From positions 2,169,357 to 2,217,768 of the forward strand of contig BFEA01000100.1 of the NCBI GenBank assembly GCA_003427395.1: 48,412 nt of DNA. The letters are read 5' to 3'. Position numbers and translations under genes: made by a program. Within the stretch, counting starts at the first letter, position 1, and the number at the start of each line of letters is the position of its first letter. Below, in pieces: positions 46,640 to 48,412 of the stretch. The stretch comes from Chara braunii (Eukaryota > Streptophyta > Charophyceae > Charales > Characeae). Under the pieces are notes generated by a model. It saw only the letters and a list, made by a program, of their open reading frames with translations, had not been told where the DNA came from and did not search any database.

Positions 46640-47990
46640 ATAGAAATGACATTAAAAAATAAAAAAAAAATCGAAATAACCTACAAAACAAGGAACGAAA
46701 ATGGGATAATTTGCGAACTACCCCCATCTTTGCAATATACCCCTACCAGGTACCGTCTAACTTTGCAGAAGGACCCAGTACTTGCCAACTTTTCCTAGGC
46801 TCTATTGCAAAATGATAAGGTCCAAACGGGGAGGTCCAGATTGCAAAGTTGCACACCCGCCTGACAGGGGCACCACAAAGATTTCAGCCCAAAAGGACAT
46901 TCAGTATCTTTCAGGGGCATTGTGGCATATATCTCAACTTATGGTGGTATTTTGCAAAGGATTAATAGCAAAATTATTGCTCCTTCCAAGTCTGGCAGCA
47001 AAAATGTCTTCCTTTCGGAGTCTCCTTTCCAAAAATGGAGGTTTCGTTGCAGCTTTATCGGGTTCCCATAGTTTGCCAGCAAAGAAAAGAAAAGAAGAAA
47101 AAAAAAAAAACCACAACCGCCTTAATGAAACCTCCACCCTGACACCACCGCCGGCCTGAGTTACGAACGCCTTTTGGAACTCAGCCCCTGACACAGTCGC
47201 CGAAGGCCTGTTTTTGGTGCCTTTAGGAACGCAAAACATGCCGCGTCCGCCGTTGTTTCTTGGGTTTTTTTTTTTTTTTTTTTTTTTTTTCCGGGCATGG
47301 CTGATGCATCTGGGGGTGCCCACGGAGATGCCTCGGCCAGGGCCATGAAAAAAAAAAAAGAAAAAAAAAAAGAAAGAAACGTGGCCGAGGCATCGAAGGA
47401 GTGGCCCGTGGGCGAAAGGAAACTTCGAACAATATTTTTGCTGCCAAACTTGGAAGGAGCAATATTTTTGAAATTAACCCTTTTGCAAATTATCCATTTC
47501 AAATTTTACTACTCGTGAAAAAACAAAAAATGAAAAAATTATGAACGGGTACCATCCCAGTACCCCCACCCTTTTACCAAGAAAAGAAAGAAACAAAAAA
47601 AAGAAACTGTTCCCGCTCTACATGAACTCCGTGAGCTACAACGGAGGTGACGATTTTCGTGATCAATGACCGGACTTCGTTCTTGGACACCGTGAACGAT
47701 CAACAGGGCTACAGCAAAGCTGCAACCTTCCCCCCCCCCTTGGTAACCTTTCTTCACCTCCCACCTCTCAACCTTAGGCATCTTCTCCACCTTCACTCCG
47801 AGCGGGCGAGGCATGTACATTGATGACATGTTGCAAAGATCACTCATCTCACCTATATGGGATTAAGACCACGTGGACAGTCTTCTGTGTGTATACGCCC
47901 TCCGGCTTATGAGCGTTTTCAACTTATGATGGAGCAAAAAGTTGTCTTATGAAGCTTCCTCGGGGTGATCTGAAGACACAGTGAGAGAAG
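46640..47990. other. No gene supported; A/T runs
   Basis: Poly-T at 47266-47290, A-rich stretches at 47096-47110, 47348-47372 and 47521-47540. A CGAGGCAT segment is inverted (GATGCCTCGGCC near 47329 and GGCCGAGGCATC near 47383) around the A-rich run, a hairpin of about 70 bases. No coding evidence. Confidence 0.45.
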
Positions 47991-48239
47991 GTGCGAATTG
48001 ACTATAGCGTCAAGGACAAATTTGCCCTGGAGTTGGCTGGGTTCCGCACGAGAAACCGGCTCGGCAAAGGGGCCAAAAGGGACAGTAAAGGGGAAAACGG
48101 TACCCAATCAGAGGATAGCTCAATAGCTTGCGCTCAGAGGTGGAGAGCGCTTATGGTTGATGAAGGCAAGGGGATGAAAAAAGTTGGGTGTAGAAATGTT
48201 GACGACATGACCTTGATTAAGAACGATCTTCAATTTTAA
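47991..48239 (+). CDS. Unassigned short ORF
   Basis: A GTG start (no ATG near) gives 82 codons: RIDYSVKDKFALELAGFRTR, then NRLGKGAKRDSKGENGTQSE and QRWRALMVDEGKGMKKVGCR. It is basic, without recognised motif. It could be an exon or chance. It is followed by a strongly CpG-rich end of the window. Confidence 0.2.
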   Translation: MRIDYSVKDKFALELAGFRTRNRLGKGAKRDSKGENGTQSEDSSIACAQRWRALMVDEGKGMKKVGCRNVDDMTLIKNDLQF

Positions 48240-48249
48240 TCCTACCCCT

Positions 48250-48412
48250 TAAGCGCGAGCGGCCCGGGGGGGGAGGTTGTGTTCGCTGCGCGCCGGAATC
48301 GGGCCGAAGTTTTGATTCGGGCCAGCGGATGAAGGCGATCGAGGGAGGGGCGGCGTGCAGAGCGGCGCGCGTACCGAATTGTTCACAGCGCGCCAAAAAA
48401 CGAGCGAGCGCG
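48250..48412. other. CpG-rich edge, possible promoter island
   Basis: GCGCGAGCGGCCCGGG, GCTGCGCGCCGGAATC, GCGCGCGTACCG and CAGCGCGCC within 163 bases, a composition shared only with 3.8-5.5 kb. The feature continues past the window edge. Confidence 0.35.

Noticed and set aside
46202-46798. 198-codon ORF
   Set aside because: It contains poly-Lys from A-runs and a recent 33-bp tandem duplication, with no family resemblance.

Overview
The window looks like transposon-rich nuclear DNA from a streptophyte (green plant lineage), possibly a charophyte alga such as Chara. That assignment is an inference. It rests on a Ty3-type LTR retrotransposon primed by a plant-style initiator-Met tRNA site, LINE remnants with plant-type ORF1 and zf-RVT domains, and one intact intronless secreted Cys-rich gene of the STIG1 type. 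No bacterial operons, rRNA genes or CRISPR arrays are visible. There is one assembly gap of 129 N (15535-15663) and single Ns at 20099 and 38974.

Layout. 1-3.8 kb: a GA microsatellite, a possible terminal exon, and a dense set of short foldback (MITE-like) elements of several families. 3.8-5.6 kb: CpG-rich DNA with one unassigned ORF. 5.59-14.56 kb: a 9-kb LTR retrotransposon with LTRs about 94% identical, gag, protease, RT/RNase H, a degenerate PHD-like zinc finger placed before the integrase, and then three extra ORFs (A, B, C) before the 3' LTR. 15.1-15.7 kb: compound microsatellites and the gap. 16.5-20.3 kb: nested terminal-inverted-repeat elements, one split by a 5'-truncated LINE (17.2-18.7 kb, (GAT)n tail). 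20.6-24.2 kb: foldbacks, minisatellites and a large inverted repeat built from tRNA-type SINE bodies. 24.6-27 kb: possible minus-strand exon remnants. 27.4-36.2 kb: a long decayed LINE of the same family, with a 260-bp foldback inserted in its endonuclease. 36.6-40.7 kb: repeats, including the best tRNA-SINE. 41.06-41.73 kb: the STIG1-like gene, with a microsatellite 5' leader and a TATA-like box made from a minisatellite unit. 41.8-48.4 kb: an ACCGGTC minisatellite, pyrimidine tracts and mostly unassigned DNA.

The most unusual item is the retrotransposon's coding layout. Gag through RNase H keeps one frame for 3.8 kb with only stop codons breaking it. The integrase frame begins with a PHD-like finger. 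Downstream lie three ORFs of unknown function: one acidic with nuclear-localisation-like clusters, and two that look distantly similar to each other. The STIG1-like gene is the only convincing host gene.
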